Made by a program: the position numbers and the translations under genes. Shown one piece after another: positions 54,212-62,556 of a stretch of 64,000 nucleotides of DNA. Position 1 is the stretch's first letter. Every line of letters starts with the position of its first letter. Source of the DNA: Deltaproteobacteria bacterium (lineage in GTDB: Bacteria; Desulfobacterota; Desulfobulbia; Desulfobulbales; Desulfurivibrionaceae); assembly GCA_013349295.1 (NCBI GenBank), contig DUZW01000005.1, forward strand, positions 54,433 to 118,432, written 5' to 3'. The notes beneath the pieces are model-generated. The model was not told the origin of the DNA and ran no database searches. It saw only the letters and a program-made list of their open reading frames with translations.

Positions 54212-55804
54212 ATGAGCAAAAAATTCTGGCGACAGGGAGAGCCATTCGTCTGGGCCACGGGCCTGGCCCTTTCCCTGATCCTCTTCCTGACCCTGCTCCT
54301 CTTCTATGTCGTGACGACCAACGGCCTCGCGGTCTTCTGGCCGAAAAAGGTCGTCCTGGCGACCTTGCAGGATGGCCGCTCCCTTCTGGGAGAGATTGTC
54401 CAGGAAGAAATCATCCCTCACACCGACACCAGGCGGCTCCAGTTCAAAATCGGCAATCGGGACCTTTACGGCCTCGACTTCAAATGGGTGGATGCCTCCG
54501 AAATCACCAGTCTCACCTACCCAAAAGATGTCCATGTGCTTGAACGCCAGGAATACGGCAATTTCTACGGATACTTGAGCGAACTGGAGGTCAAGGGAAT
54601 CGCGCCGCCCGTCTCCGGCCCCAACAGTCTGGCCCGGACCATTGCAGCCCTCGAAGAGCGGAAAGTTGAGGTACATCTTTTGGGCAAGAAGATCGCCAAC
54701 CTCAACCGGCGGGTGGAGTTGCTCGACCACCACCTGGCCAAGGCCAGCTACAATAATGAGGACAACACCCCGGCCATCGCCGCGCTCAAGGGCGAGAAAA
54801 ACGGGCTTAAAACCGAGTTCGAGGCCCTGGTCTCCATCCTCGGGGAAAAATCCGCGGCCCTGGCCACCAATCAGGCAATCTTCAGCGACGCCAACGGCCA
54901 GCCCAAAGCCATAGCCCTGGTGAACATCGTCCGCACCTACCAGCCGAACAATATGTCCTTTTTCGCCAAATGCGGCTATTACCTGGAGCGGCTGCGGGAA
55001 CTGTTCTTTGACGAGCCCCGGGAGTCAAACACCGAAGGAGGGCTGTTCCCCGCCATCTTCGGCACCGTCATGCTGATCTTTCTCATGTCCATCCTCTCCT
55101 TTCCCCTGGGAGTGCTGGCCGGGATCTATCTGCGCGAATACGCCAAGGATGGCTGGCTGGTGAAGATGGTCCGCATTGCCGTCAATAATCTGGCCGGCAT
55201 CCCCTCCATCGTTTACGGCATCTTCGGTCTGGGCTTTTTTGTCTACGGGATCGGCGGCTCCATCGACCATTTCTTTTTTCCGGAACGGCTGCCCGCCCCG
55301 ACCTTCGGCACCGGCGGCATTCTCTGGACCAGCCTTACCCTGGGGCTGCTCACCGTGCCGGTGGTGATCGTGGCCACGGAAGAGGCCTTGGGCTCCATCC
55401 CTCCCGGCATCCGGGAAGGCTCGCAGGCCCTGGCCGCCACCAAGCTTCAGACCCTGACCAAAATCCTGCTGCCCATGGCCTCTCCCGGCATCCTCACCGG
55501 CTTCATCCTGGCCATGGCCAGGGCCGCAGGCGAGGTCGCGCCCCTGATGATCACCGGCGTGGTCAAGCTGGCCCCGGCCCTGCCCCTGGACGGGGTATTC
55601 CCCTATCTGCACCTGGACCGTAAATTCATGCATCTCGGTTTTCATATTTACGATATCGGCTTCCAATCCCCCAACGTGGAAGCGGCCAAGCCCATGGTCT
55701 ATGTCACTACCCTGCTGCTGATCCTGATCGTGCTTGCGATGACCAGCACGGCCATCTATCTGCGCAACAAGATGCGACAACGTCACTCCGTGGTCGATGT
55801 GTAA
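54212..55804 (+). CDS. pstA: Phosphate ABC transporter permease PstA with periplasmic coiled coil
   Basis: A 530-aa permease, longer than the usual 300. ATG 54212 is near GGAG; the frame is open to 54170. Helix 12-35 (FVWATGLALSLILFLTLLLF) is followed by about 245 periplasmic residues including a likely coiled coil (about 145-230: RTIAALEERKVEVHLLGKKI). The permease core (about 285-530) has the contact loop REGSQALAATKLQTLTKILL and GFILAMARAAGEVAPLMI. The extra domain probably pairs with that of PstC. It lies 120 bp after pstC. Confidence 0.92.
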   Translation: MSKKFWRQGEPFVWATGLALSLILFLTLLLFYVVTTNGLAVFWPKKVVLATLQDGRSLLGEIVQEEIIPHTDTRRLQFKIGNRDLYGLDFKWVDASEITSLTYPKDVHVLERQEYGNFYGYLSELEVKGIAPPVSGPNSLARTIAALEERKVEVHLLGKKIANLNRRVELLDHHLAKASYNNEDNTPAIAALKGEKNGLKTEFEALVSILGEKSAALATNQAIFSDANGQPKAIALVNIVRTYQPNNMSFFAKCGYYLERLRELFFDEPRESNTEGGLFPAIFGTVMLIFLMSILSFPLGVLAGIYLREYAKDGWLVKMVRIAVNNLAGIPSIVYGIFGLGFFVYGIGGSIDHFFFPERLPAPTFGTGGILWTSLTLGLLTVPVVIVATEEALGSIPPGIREGSQALAATKLQTLTKILLPMASPGILTGFILAMARAAGEVAPLMITGVVKLAPALPLDGVFPYLHLDRKFMHLGFHIYDIGFQSPNVEAAKPMVYVTTLLLILIVLAMTSTAIYLRNKMRQRHSVVDV

Positions 55805-55964
55805 CAACGCGAAGCGGTCACAAGACACCGCATCTTCTTTGTCATCTCCCCTGTCCGCATACCAGGGGGATGGAGAACAGGCCTCTTCCGCGGATCTGCG
55901 TTACCCTGCAACCGCTTATTGATGTGCACAATAATTGCGTGATCAGCTACTACGAGGAAACATA

Positions 55965-56753
55965 ATGTTGACAAAAGACTCCGCCATAATCCGAATCGAC
56001 AATCCCCAGGTCGAGATCGAAGATCTGAACCTCTACTATGGAACGAGCCAGGCCCTTAAAAATCTGAATTTCGGAATTCCGGCCCATCAGGTCACCGCCC
56101 TGATCGGCCCTTCCGGCTGCGGCAAATCCACCCTGCTCCGCTGCATCAACCGGATGAATGATCTGGTCGACGGCTTGCACCTTGAGGGACTGATAAAAAT
56201 CAACGGGGAAAACATCAACGACCCCTCCCTCGACGTGATCGAACTCAGGCGCAAGGTCGGCATGGTCTTCCAGAAATGGAACCCCTTCCCCAAGTCCATC
56301 TACGAAAACATCGTCTACGGCCTGAGGATCGCAGGTATCCAGGACCGAACCGTTCTCGACGAGGCTGCGGAAAAATGTCTGAAAAAAGCGGCCCTCTGGG
56401 ACGAGGTCAAGGACCGGCTGCACCAGTCGGCCATGGGGCTTTCCGGCGGACAGATGCAACGGCTCTGCATTGCCAGGGCCATTGCCGTCAGCCCGGAGAT
56501 TATCCTCATGGACGAGCCCTGCTCCGCCCTTGATCCGCGCTCCACCTCCCGGATCGAGGATCTGATCCGCGAGCTGCGGGGGGAATACACCATCATCATC
56601 GTCACCCATAACATGCAGCAGGCGGCGCGGATCTCCGATTACACGGCATACATGTACCTCGGGGAGCTTGTCGAATACGGACCGACCCAGACCCTGTTCA
56701 CCATGCCGGGAAAAAAGGAAACCGAGGATTACATTACCGGCCGGTTCGGCTGA
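55965..56753 (+). CDS. pstB: Phosphate ABC transporter ATP-binding protein PstB
   Basis: A 262-aa ATPase of normal length. ATG 55965 follows GAGGAAACATA. Walker A is [20 protein letters not shown], the signature is [17 protein letters not shown] and Walker B is [14 protein letters not shown]; the H-loop follows in [12 protein letters not shown]. It powers uptake through PstCA. It is followed 175 bp later by phoU, with a dispersed repeat between them. Confidence 0.96.
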   Translation: MLTKDSAIIRIDNPQVEIEDLNLYYGTSQALKNLNFGIPAHQVTALIGPSGCGKSTLLRCINRMNDLVDGLHLEGLIKINGENINDPSLDVIELRRKVGMVFQKWNPFPKSIYENIVYGLRIAGIQDRTVLDEAAEKCLKKAALWDEVKDRLHQSAMGLSGGQMQRLCIARAIAVSPEIILMDEPCSALDPRSTSRIEDLIRELRGEYTIIIVTHNMQQAARISDYTAYMYLGELVEYGPTQTLFTMPGKKETEDYITGRFG

Positions 56754-56790
56754 ACGGATACAAAAGCTCGGGGCGGGACAAATGACTGGG

Positions 56791-56840
56791 TGCCCTTTCT
56801 TTTGGTTCGTTTTCTCTGGGCAAGCAAAGAAAATGAACAA
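56791..56840 (+). repeat. Dispersed 3' repeat, copy 1
   Basis: A TTTCTTTT-x-GTTCGTTTT-x-TGGGCAAGCAAAGAAA-type sequence that folds back on itself. A related copy lies at 62500-62555 on the other strand. Both stand just past a gene end (pstB; tex). Confidence 0.6.
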
Positions 56841-56928
56841 ATAGCATTGCTCTCACCCCGGATCAATCAAACCTTTCCGACTCCTCCGCTCGAAGCGGTG
56901 GTGTTATGTAAAAACAAGGAGAAACTCC

Positions 56929-57612
56929 ATGGCTAAAAATATCCAAACGGAAATAGAAAAGCTCAAAAATCAGATCGTCTATCTGGGCACGGCAGTGCAG
57001 GAAAACATGCAGAAATCCGTCAAGGCCCTGTGGGGAAAAAATATCGAGATGGCCCGGCAGGTTATCGATCGGGACAAGGATGAAATCGACACCTTCGAGA
57101 TCAATGTGGAGGAGGAATGCCTGCGACTGCTCGCCCTGCACCAGCCGGTGGCCGGCGACCTGCGCTTCATCGTCACGGTGCTCAAGATCAACAACGACCT
57201 TGAACGCATCGGCGATCTGGCCGCCAAGATCGCCGACAAGGTACTCTTGCTCCATGCCGTCGATCCGGTCAAATTCGCCACCGACACCATGCGGATTCCG
57301 GAGATGTTCAACTCCATGTTTGAAAAAACCGTCTGGATGTTTCACAATACCATGGATGCCTTTGTCAACGAAGACACCGACCTCGCCTACCGGGTGTGCC
57401 TGGAGGATGACGAGGTGGATCGGGCCAAAGGGGAGATCCGCAACCAGATGGAAGAGATAATCATGCGCGATCCGGCCCAGCATGTCTATCTGGCCAAGCT
57501 GATCAGCGTGGCCAGAAGCCTCGAACGCATCGCCGATCATTGCACCAATATCTGCGAAGACATTATTTATATGGCGCAGGGCCGAATTGTTCGCCATCAT
57601 ATCACACGATAA
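56929..57612 (+). CDS. phoU: Phosphate-specific transport system accessory protein PhoU
   Basis: A 227-aa all-helical protein. The two PhoU repeats are clear: ILRFIVTVLKINNDLERIGD-like in the first (GDLRFIVTVLKINNDLERIG) and VYLAKLISVARSLERIADHC in the second, with the acidic metal sites. PhoU turns PhoR signalling off when phosphate is plentiful and controls PstB. AAGGAG precedes the ATG. phoB follows 29 bp later. Confidence 0.95.
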   Translation: MAKNIQTEIEKLKNQIVYLGTAVQENMQKSVKALWGKNIEMARQVIDRDKDEIDTFEINVEEECLRLLALHQPVAGDLRFIVTVLKINNDLERIGDLAAKIADKVLLLHAVDPVKFATDTMRIPEMFNSMFEKTVWMFHNTMDAFVNEDTDLAYRVCLEDDEVDRAKGEIRNQMEEIIMRDPAQHVYLAKLISVARSLERIADHCTNICEDIIYMAQGRIVRHHITR

Positions 57613-57641
57613 GACCTACAAAAAACGCTCAGGAGATACTA

Positions 57642-58343
57642 ATGGCCCGAGAAACAATCCTTGTCGTGGAAGACGATGAAAACATCCAGCAGCTGGTGGG
57701 CTACAACCTGGCCAAGGCTGGTTACCATGTCCTTTACGCCGACAACGGAGAACAGGCGCTCACCGTCATCAAACGGGAAAGACCGGAGCTGATCGTCCTG
57801 GACCTCATGCTTCCCGGCCTCGACGGCTTCGAGATCTGCAAGCTGGTGCGCAAGGAGCCCAAGACCAAGAACCTGCCCATTGTCATGCTCACCGCCAAGG
57901 GCGAAGAGAACGACATTGCGGCGGGCCTTGATCTCGGGGCGGACGATTATATCACCAAGCCATTCAGCCCGAAGATCCTTATCTCCAGGGTCAAGGCCGC
58001 CCTGCGCCGCAAGGATGGCCTGGCGGATGAAGGCAGCGGGAGTAAAAAAAATACCCCCCTCGCCATCCACGGCATAACCATTGACCCAAACCGCTACGAG
58101 GTGATGGTGGGTGGCGAAGCCGTCGTCCTGACCGTTACCGAATTTTCCATCCTGGAGCTTTTGGCCAGACGGCCGGGATGGGTCTTCAACCGGCAGCAGA
58201 TCATCGACGGGGTCCGGGGCTATGACTATGTCATCACCCCCCGGGCCGTGGACGTGCAGGTGTTCGGGCTGAGGAAAAAATTGGGCGAGGCGGGCAAATA
58301 CATAGAAACCGTGCGCGGCATCGGCTACCGCATGCAGGGCTAG
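57642..58343 (+). CDS. phoB: PhoB-family DNA-binding response regulator
   Basis: A 233-aa OmpR/PhoB regulator. ATG 57642 follows AGGAG; an upstream in-frame codon lies inside phoU. The receiver has ILVVEDDENIQQLVGYNLAK and Asp in LIVLDLMLPGLDGFEI. The winged helix (about 135-230) has VVLTVTEFSILELLARRPGW and AVDVQVFGLRKKLGEAGKYI. It ends the pst-phoU operon and is the likely partner of PhoR at 37746. It probably binds the 11-bp spaced boxes described at four promoters in this window. Confidence 0.92.
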   Translation: MARETILVVEDDENIQQLVGYNLAKAGYHVLYADNGEQALTVIKRERPELIVLDLMLPGLDGFEICKLVRKEPKTKNLPIVMLTAKGEENDIAAGLDLGADDYITKPFSPKILISRVKAALRRKDGLADEGSGSKKNTPLAIHGITIDPNRYEVMVGGEAVVLTVTEFSILELLARRPGWVFNRQQIIDGVRGYDYVITPRAVDVQVFGLRKKLGEAGKYIETVRGIGYRMQG

Positions 58344-58372
58344 AGTGGGGCTGGAGAATTCACCCGCTGACC

Positions 58373-59995
58373 TCAGACAAAGAGATTCGTCAGGGCAAAC
58401 CGCTCCCCGTCAAAAATCCCCAGGTCGGTGATCTTCAGGGCCGGGATCACGGGCAGAGCCAGAAAGGCCATGGTCATGAAGGGGGTGTGCAACCGGCAGC
58501 CGTTTTCCTTGACCCGCTGCTCAATCGCGCTGTAATCCCGCGCCATCTCCTCGCAGCTGCCGAGCCCCATGAGACCTGCCACCGGCAGCGCCAGCCGCCT
58601 CTCCTCATCCCCGCAGACAAAACAGATGCCGCCACCGCTTTCCCCAAGCAGGTTCACGGACCTGGCCAGGTCCGCATCGTTGCCGCCGATGGCGATGAGA
58701 TTATGAGAATCGTGGGCGATGGAAGAGGCCATGGCCCCGCGCTGCATGCCAAAGCCCCGGACAAAGCCGATGGCCGGGGGCGCGGGCGCATAGCGATTCC
58801 GGACCAGGATCTTCAAGAGATCCGAGGCCGGGTCCGCCTCGACCACGATGCTGCCTTTCGGCACGGAGTAACTCCCGGATCCGGTGACAATCTGGCCGTC
58901 CGTCACCTCAATGACCCTGATCCGCGTCCCTTTCACCTGCACCTGCAGCTGCTCGGCCGTGATGGGGGCGGCGTTAAAATGGTTGATCGGCTTGGGCTGC
59001 GCAGCTTCAAAAAGAGGCTGCCCCCTGTCGCTGACCATCTCACCGCCTATCCAGGTAGCGCCGACCTCCATGCGGGCCAGGTCGTCGACCATGATAAAAT
59101 CGGCCCAATCACCCTTTTGCAGCAGCCCAACCCCGAGCTGGTAATGGCGCACCGGATTGACGCAAGCGCATTGCAAAAGGTCAAAAAGATCATACCCCAG
59201 GCTCAGCCCCTCTTTGACCAGCAGATTGATGTGGCCCCGGACCAGATCCGCCGGTTTCAAATCATCGCTGCAGAGCATGCATTGGCCGGGGTGCCCGGCG
59301 ATAAGCGGATGCAACACCTCGAAATCCCGGGCGCTTGAGCCCTGGCGCAGCATTATTTTCATGCCCAGCGCCAACTTCTCGTAACACTCCGCCAGGGTGC
59401 CCGATTCATGATCGGTGGAAATCCCGGCCCGGGCGTAAGCGGCCAGCGCCTCCCCCCGCAAGCCCGGAGCGTGGCCGTCCACCCTTTTGCCCAGCTTCGC
59501 GGCCGCACCAATTTTGGCCATGACCTCCGGGTCTTTCCCGATGACCCCGGGGAAATTCATCATCTCGGCGAGAAAAAAAATGTCGTCGCGGCTGAGCAGC
59601 GCTTCCACCTGCCGGGCGTCAAGGGTGGCGCCACTGTTTTCAAAAGCGGTGGCCGGCACGCAGGAAGGGGCGCCGAAATAAAACTTCAGCGGCACTGTTT
59701 GGCCGCTTTCAATCATAAAATCGACCCCGGCAATCCCAAGGACATTGGCGATCTCATGGGGATCGGCCACCACCGCCACGGTACCGTGGCACACCGCCTT
59801 AGCGGCAAAGGCGGCCGGGGTGAGCATGGAGCTTTCGATATGGATATGGGAATCGATCAGCCCCGGCAGGATAAAGGGGCCTCTGACCGCAGGGTCGGAA
59901 AGGATATCGACAATACGGCCCTGGTCGATAACCAGGATGCCGGGGAATTGCCTGCGGGCCACAGGGTCAACAATGATCCCGGATATTTTTTTCAT
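58373..59995 (-). CDS. ade: Adenine deaminase
   Basis: A 540-aa amidohydrolase that turns adenine into hypoxanthine and ammonia in purine salvage. The metal site is LPGLIDSHIHIESSMLTPAA, and later FLAEMMNFPGVI and the substrate region ISTDHESGTLAECYE are typical of bacterial Ade. ATG 59995 overlaps the TGA of the upstream gene by one base. The chain length is close to the family norm. It forms the end of a four- or five-gene minus-strand run. Confidence 0.94.
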   Translation of the reverse strand: MKKISGIIVDPVARRQFPGILVIDQGRIVDILSDPAVRGPFILPGLIDSHIHIESSMLTPAAFAAKAVCHGTVAVVADPHEIANVLGIAGVDFMIESGQTVPLKFYFGAPSCVPATAFENSGATLDARQVEALLSRDDIFFLAEMMNFPGVIGKDPEVMAKIGAAAKLGKRVDGHAPGLRGEALAAYARAGISTDHESGTLAECYEKLALGMKIMLRQGSSARDFEVLHPLIAGHPGQCMLCSDDLKPADLVRGHINLLVKEGLSLGYDLFDLLQCACVNPVRHYQLGVGLLQKGDWADFIMVDDLARMEVGATWIGGEMVSDRGQPLFEAAQPKPINHFNAAPITAEQLQVQVKGTRIRVIEVTDGQIVTGSGSYSVPKGSIVVEADPASDLLKILVRNRYAPAPPAIGFVRGFGMQRGAMASSIAHDSHNLIAIGGNDADLARSVNLLGESGGGICFVCGDEERRLALPVAGLMGLGSCEEMARDYSAIEQRVKENGCRLHTPFMTMAFLALPVIPALKITDLGIFDGERFALTNLFV

Positions 59996-60678
59996 CACCT
60001 CTCCGTCTTTCGGGCGATATACACCACGTGCCTGCGCCCGCCCCGTCCCGGACGTTGCCGGTTTACGGTGAACCCGGCCGCCTGCAGCCTTTTCTCAAAG
60101 GCCTGGTCCGGGTCTTCGGACCACACCGCAAACACCCCGCCCGCTTTCAGGGCAGCCCGGCTTGCGGCCAACGCCTTCTTGCCGTAGAGATAATCCCCCC
60201 TGCCCTGGTCCCCCTCATAGGGGCCCTCGTAGAGATCAAGGATTATGGCGTCGAACAGGTGCTCCTTGCCCTTCTTCGCCGCCTCGGCAATGACCTTGGC
60301 CACATCGCTGATCACCACCGTGACCCGGGGGTCGTCAACCGCCCCGCCGGTTAACTGGGCAATGGGCCCCTGACACCAGGTGACCATGATCGGATTCAGC
60401 TCCGCCACCATCACCTCGGCATCGGGAGGAAGATGATCCAGGGCCGCCTTGAGGGTGAAACCCATGCCCAAGCCGCCCACCAGCACCTTGGGTTTCTTGA
60501 TCTCCTTCAGACCCGCACAGGCCAGCTCCGACAAAACGATCTCGGACATGTTGGCCGAGGAGTTCATCAATACCCGGCTGTCGATGGTAATGAGAAAATC
60601 CTTCTCGCCCCGCTGCCGCAAATCAAGGAGCCCCTCATCCGTTTCTATGCTGTCCACTACCCGCCACGGTTGCGCCAT
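59995..60678 (-). CDS. Spermidine synthase-like methyltransferase-fold protein
   Basis: A 227-aa Rossmann-fold protein. VLVGGLGMGFTLKAALDHLP is the nucleotide motif and DAIILDLYEGPYEGDQGRG follows, as in SpeE-like proteins. It lacks the N-terminal beta domain of full-length spermidine synthases and may act on another substrate. Its stop overlaps the ade start and the ywbE stop lies immediately upstream, so it is part of one operon. A true polyamine role is unproven. Confidence 0.85.
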   Translation of the reverse strand: MAQPWRVVDSIETDEGLLDLRQRGEKDFLITIDSRVLMNSSANMSEIVLSELACAGLKEIKKPKVLVGGLGMGFTLKAALDHLPPDAEVMVAELNPIMVTWCQGPIAQLTGGAVDDPRVTVVISDVAKVIAEAAKKGKEHLFDAIILDLYEGPYEGDQGRGDYLYGKKALAASRAALKAGGVFAVWSEDPDQAFEKRLQAAGFTVNRQRPGRGGRRHVVYIARKTER

Positions 60679-60876
60679 TTACAATTCTCCCATCTCTTTG
60701 ACCCGCCCCACGGCCCCGCTTTCCAACCGCACTTTAATGCCATGGGGATGGGTGGGGGACTTGGTCAGGATATCCTTGACAACCCCCTCGGTGAGTTTGC
60801 CGGAACGCTGATCTTCTTTGAGGACGATGCGCACCCGCAACCCGGGTTTGATCTCGCTTCGATTCCTGCCATCCAT
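60679..60876 (-). CDS. ywbE: YwbE family small protein
   Basis: A 65-aa protein. MDGRNRSEIKPGLRVRIVLK and SPTHPHGIKVRLESGAVGRV are the conserved core of YwbE (DUF2196), an SH3-like small protein of unknown role. ATG 60876 fits the family start; a GTG at 60885 that overlaps the upstream stop codon is an alternative. It sits in the operon with the spermidine synthase-like gene. Confidence 0.88.
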   Translation of the reverse strand: MDGRNRSEIKPGLRVRIVLKEDQRSGKLTEGVVKDILTKSPTHPHGIKVRLESGAVGRVKEMGEL

Positions 60877-60881
60877 GATGC

Positions 60882-61169
60882 TCACTTTATTTCCCGTTGG
60901 ATCAACGCCAGCAGCTGGGCAAAGGTATCGCTGAAGTAATGGGGGGTGGTCTGGCCCGGGCTGCTCGGATTTTCCACGTTCACCCCGTACGCAAGCCCCT
61001 CTTGGGTCAGGGCCTTGTATTTTTTCATCTTGCCGACATATTTCGAGCTGGGCCGCTCTTTCTCCGCGAGCAAGCCAAGGGATACCAGGATCTTGTTCGC
61101 CTTTACCGTGGAGATCTCAAGGGTGCTTTGTTTCAGCAGATTGGTGAGTGAATCGGTTTTTTCCACCAC
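60882..61169 (-). CDS. Small conserved protein of unknown function
   Basis: A 95-aa protein. It starts MVEKTDSLTNLLKQSTLEIS and includes ANKILVSLGLLAEKERPSSK and PHYFSDTFAQLLALI. This pattern (a small winged-helix-like start followed by an Ala-Asn-Lys region) is familiar from small conserved bacterial proteins and phage antirepressor-type tails, but I cannot name the family. It is first in the run that leads to ywbE, whose start touches its stop. Confidence 0.7.
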   Translation of the reverse strand: MVEKTDSLTNLLKQSTLEISTVKANKILVSLGLLAEKERPSSKYVGKMKKYKALTQEGLAYGVNVENPSSPGQTTPHYFSDTFAQLLALIQREIK

Positions 61170-61232
61170 TTCCTCCTTAGAGGTCTGCTCCGGAAAACAC
61201 CGTCCGGAAGCACGACCACTTGGTCTTTATTT

Positions 61233-62468
61233 TCAGCCGCCCTGCCCCAGGCCGTCCGCCAGGAGCAAGCTCTCCAAGCAGTGCTCCCGGATGGAGTAAA
61301 ACTCCTTGATCTCCCGGATCTGAGCCAACAGCTCGGCCTGTTTGCTTAAATCCCCCCCCTTCACCCCCAGAATCATCTTGTTCTTGCTCGTGTGTTCCAA
61401 GGAGACAAACTCGAATATCCGGGTCTCGTAGCCGGAGGCCTCAAGGAGCAGGGCGCGCAGGGAGTCGGTGACCATCTCCGCTTCCTGGCCCATATGGATG
61501 CCGTGCTTGAGCATGGGGCGGAGCAGCTCAGGGCTCTGCATCTGGGGCCGAATCTGCTTGTGGCAGCACGGCGCGCACATGATGATCCCGGCCCCCGAAC
61601 GGATACCCAAATGGATGGCGTAATCCGTGGCCATGTCGCAGGCGTGCAGGGCGATCATGATATCGATGGATTCCGGCGGGAAGCTCCGGATATCCCCTTG
61701 GGTAAAAGACAAGCCGTCGAGCTTCAGCCGCTGGGCGGCCTTGCTGCACAGGGCGACAAGATCCTCCCGCAATTCCACCCCGGTCACCTTGGGGCTAAGC
61801 CCCAGGCCGGCGCGCAGGTATTCCTCCATGGCAAAGGTGAGGTATCCCTTGCCCGAGCCGAAATCAACCACCCGCAGCCGCTCTTTTTCTTTCAGCTTCG
61901 CGGCGACAATGGCATGGTCCAACACCTCGATGAACTTGTTGATCTGCTTCCACTTGCGCGACATGGAGGGGATCAGCTGGTGCTGCCCGTTGGTAACCCC
62001 CAACTCTTTGAGAAACGGCTTGGCGAGATCGAGGAAACGTTCCTTCTCCCGGTCATGTTCCTGGGGGGAGACACTCCTGCCGGCTGCCTTGCCCCGCTGC
62101 AAATTGCACTTGCCCTTCTTGTTCAGCGACAGCTGGATATCCTCGCTCACCGTCTGCAGATGCAGATTGTTAAAGGCGGTGGCAAAGAGATCGCGGATGG
62201 TGGCAATCCCCGCCGCCATGGGCAGGTTCTTGGTGATATCCTTGGTCTGGTAGCGATAGAGGAAGGAAAGGCACTCCCCCTCCCGCAGGGTAAGCCGCCG
62301 GACAAAGACCCGCTCCAGCCCCGGCTCCGAGCCGTGGTATTTCCCCAAAACGAGTTTGACAAAGGTGTTATGGTTCAGGCAATCCGCCAGCAGGCTGAAA
62401 AAAAGATCGCTCTGGCTGTGAATCTTTTTAGGGCCGGTTGGCGTCTCTGTCATTTCGGTCATCATCAT
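61233..62468 (-). CDS. Class I SAM-dependent methyltransferase (GSTCD/METTL25-like)
   Basis: A 411-aa protein. The methyltransferase core starts near residue 200: RVVDFGSGKGYLTFAMEEYL is motif I, and the later motifs MIALHACDMATDYAIHLGIR and IIMCAPCCHKQIRPQM are typical of the Methyltransf_32 family, in which the CCHK segment is conserved. The N-terminal half is unique to this subgroup. The substrate is unknown. It is separated from tex by 88 bp that contain a dispersed repeat. Confidence 0.85.
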   Translation of the reverse strand: MMMTEMTETPTGPKKIHSQSDLFFSLLADCLNHNTFVKLVLGKYHGSEPGLERVFVRRLTLREGECLSFLYRYQTKDITKNLPMAAGIATIRDLFATAFNNLHLQTVSEDIQLSLNKKGKCNLQRGKAAGRSVSPQEHDREKERFLDLAKPFLKELGVTNGQHQLIPSMSRKWKQINKFIEVLDHAIVAAKLKEKERLRVVDFGSGKGYLTFAMEEYLRAGLGLSPKVTGVELREDLVALCSKAAQRLKLDGLSFTQGDIRSFPPESIDIMIALHACDMATDYAIHLGIRSGAGIIMCAPCCHKQIRPQMQSPELLRPMLKHGIHMGQEAEMVTDSLRALLLEASGYETRIFEFVSLEHTSKNKMILGVKGGDLSKQAELLAQIREIKEFYSIREHCLESLLLADGLGQGG

Positions 62469-62499
62469 GCCCCATTAGATAAAAAACAAATGGATTGTG

Positions 62500-62555
62500 C
62501 TTCTGTTCATTTCTTTGCTTGCCCAACGAAACGAAGCAAAGAAAGGGGGCAACCC
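62500..62555 (-). repeat. Dispersed 3' repeat, copy 2
   Basis: TTTCTTTGCTT at 62510-62520 and AAGCAAAGAAA at 62534-62544 form an 11-bp inverted repeat. Read on the minus strand the element resembles the one after pstB (56791-56840). It lies directly 3' of tex. Confidence 0.65.
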
Positions 62556-62556
62556 C

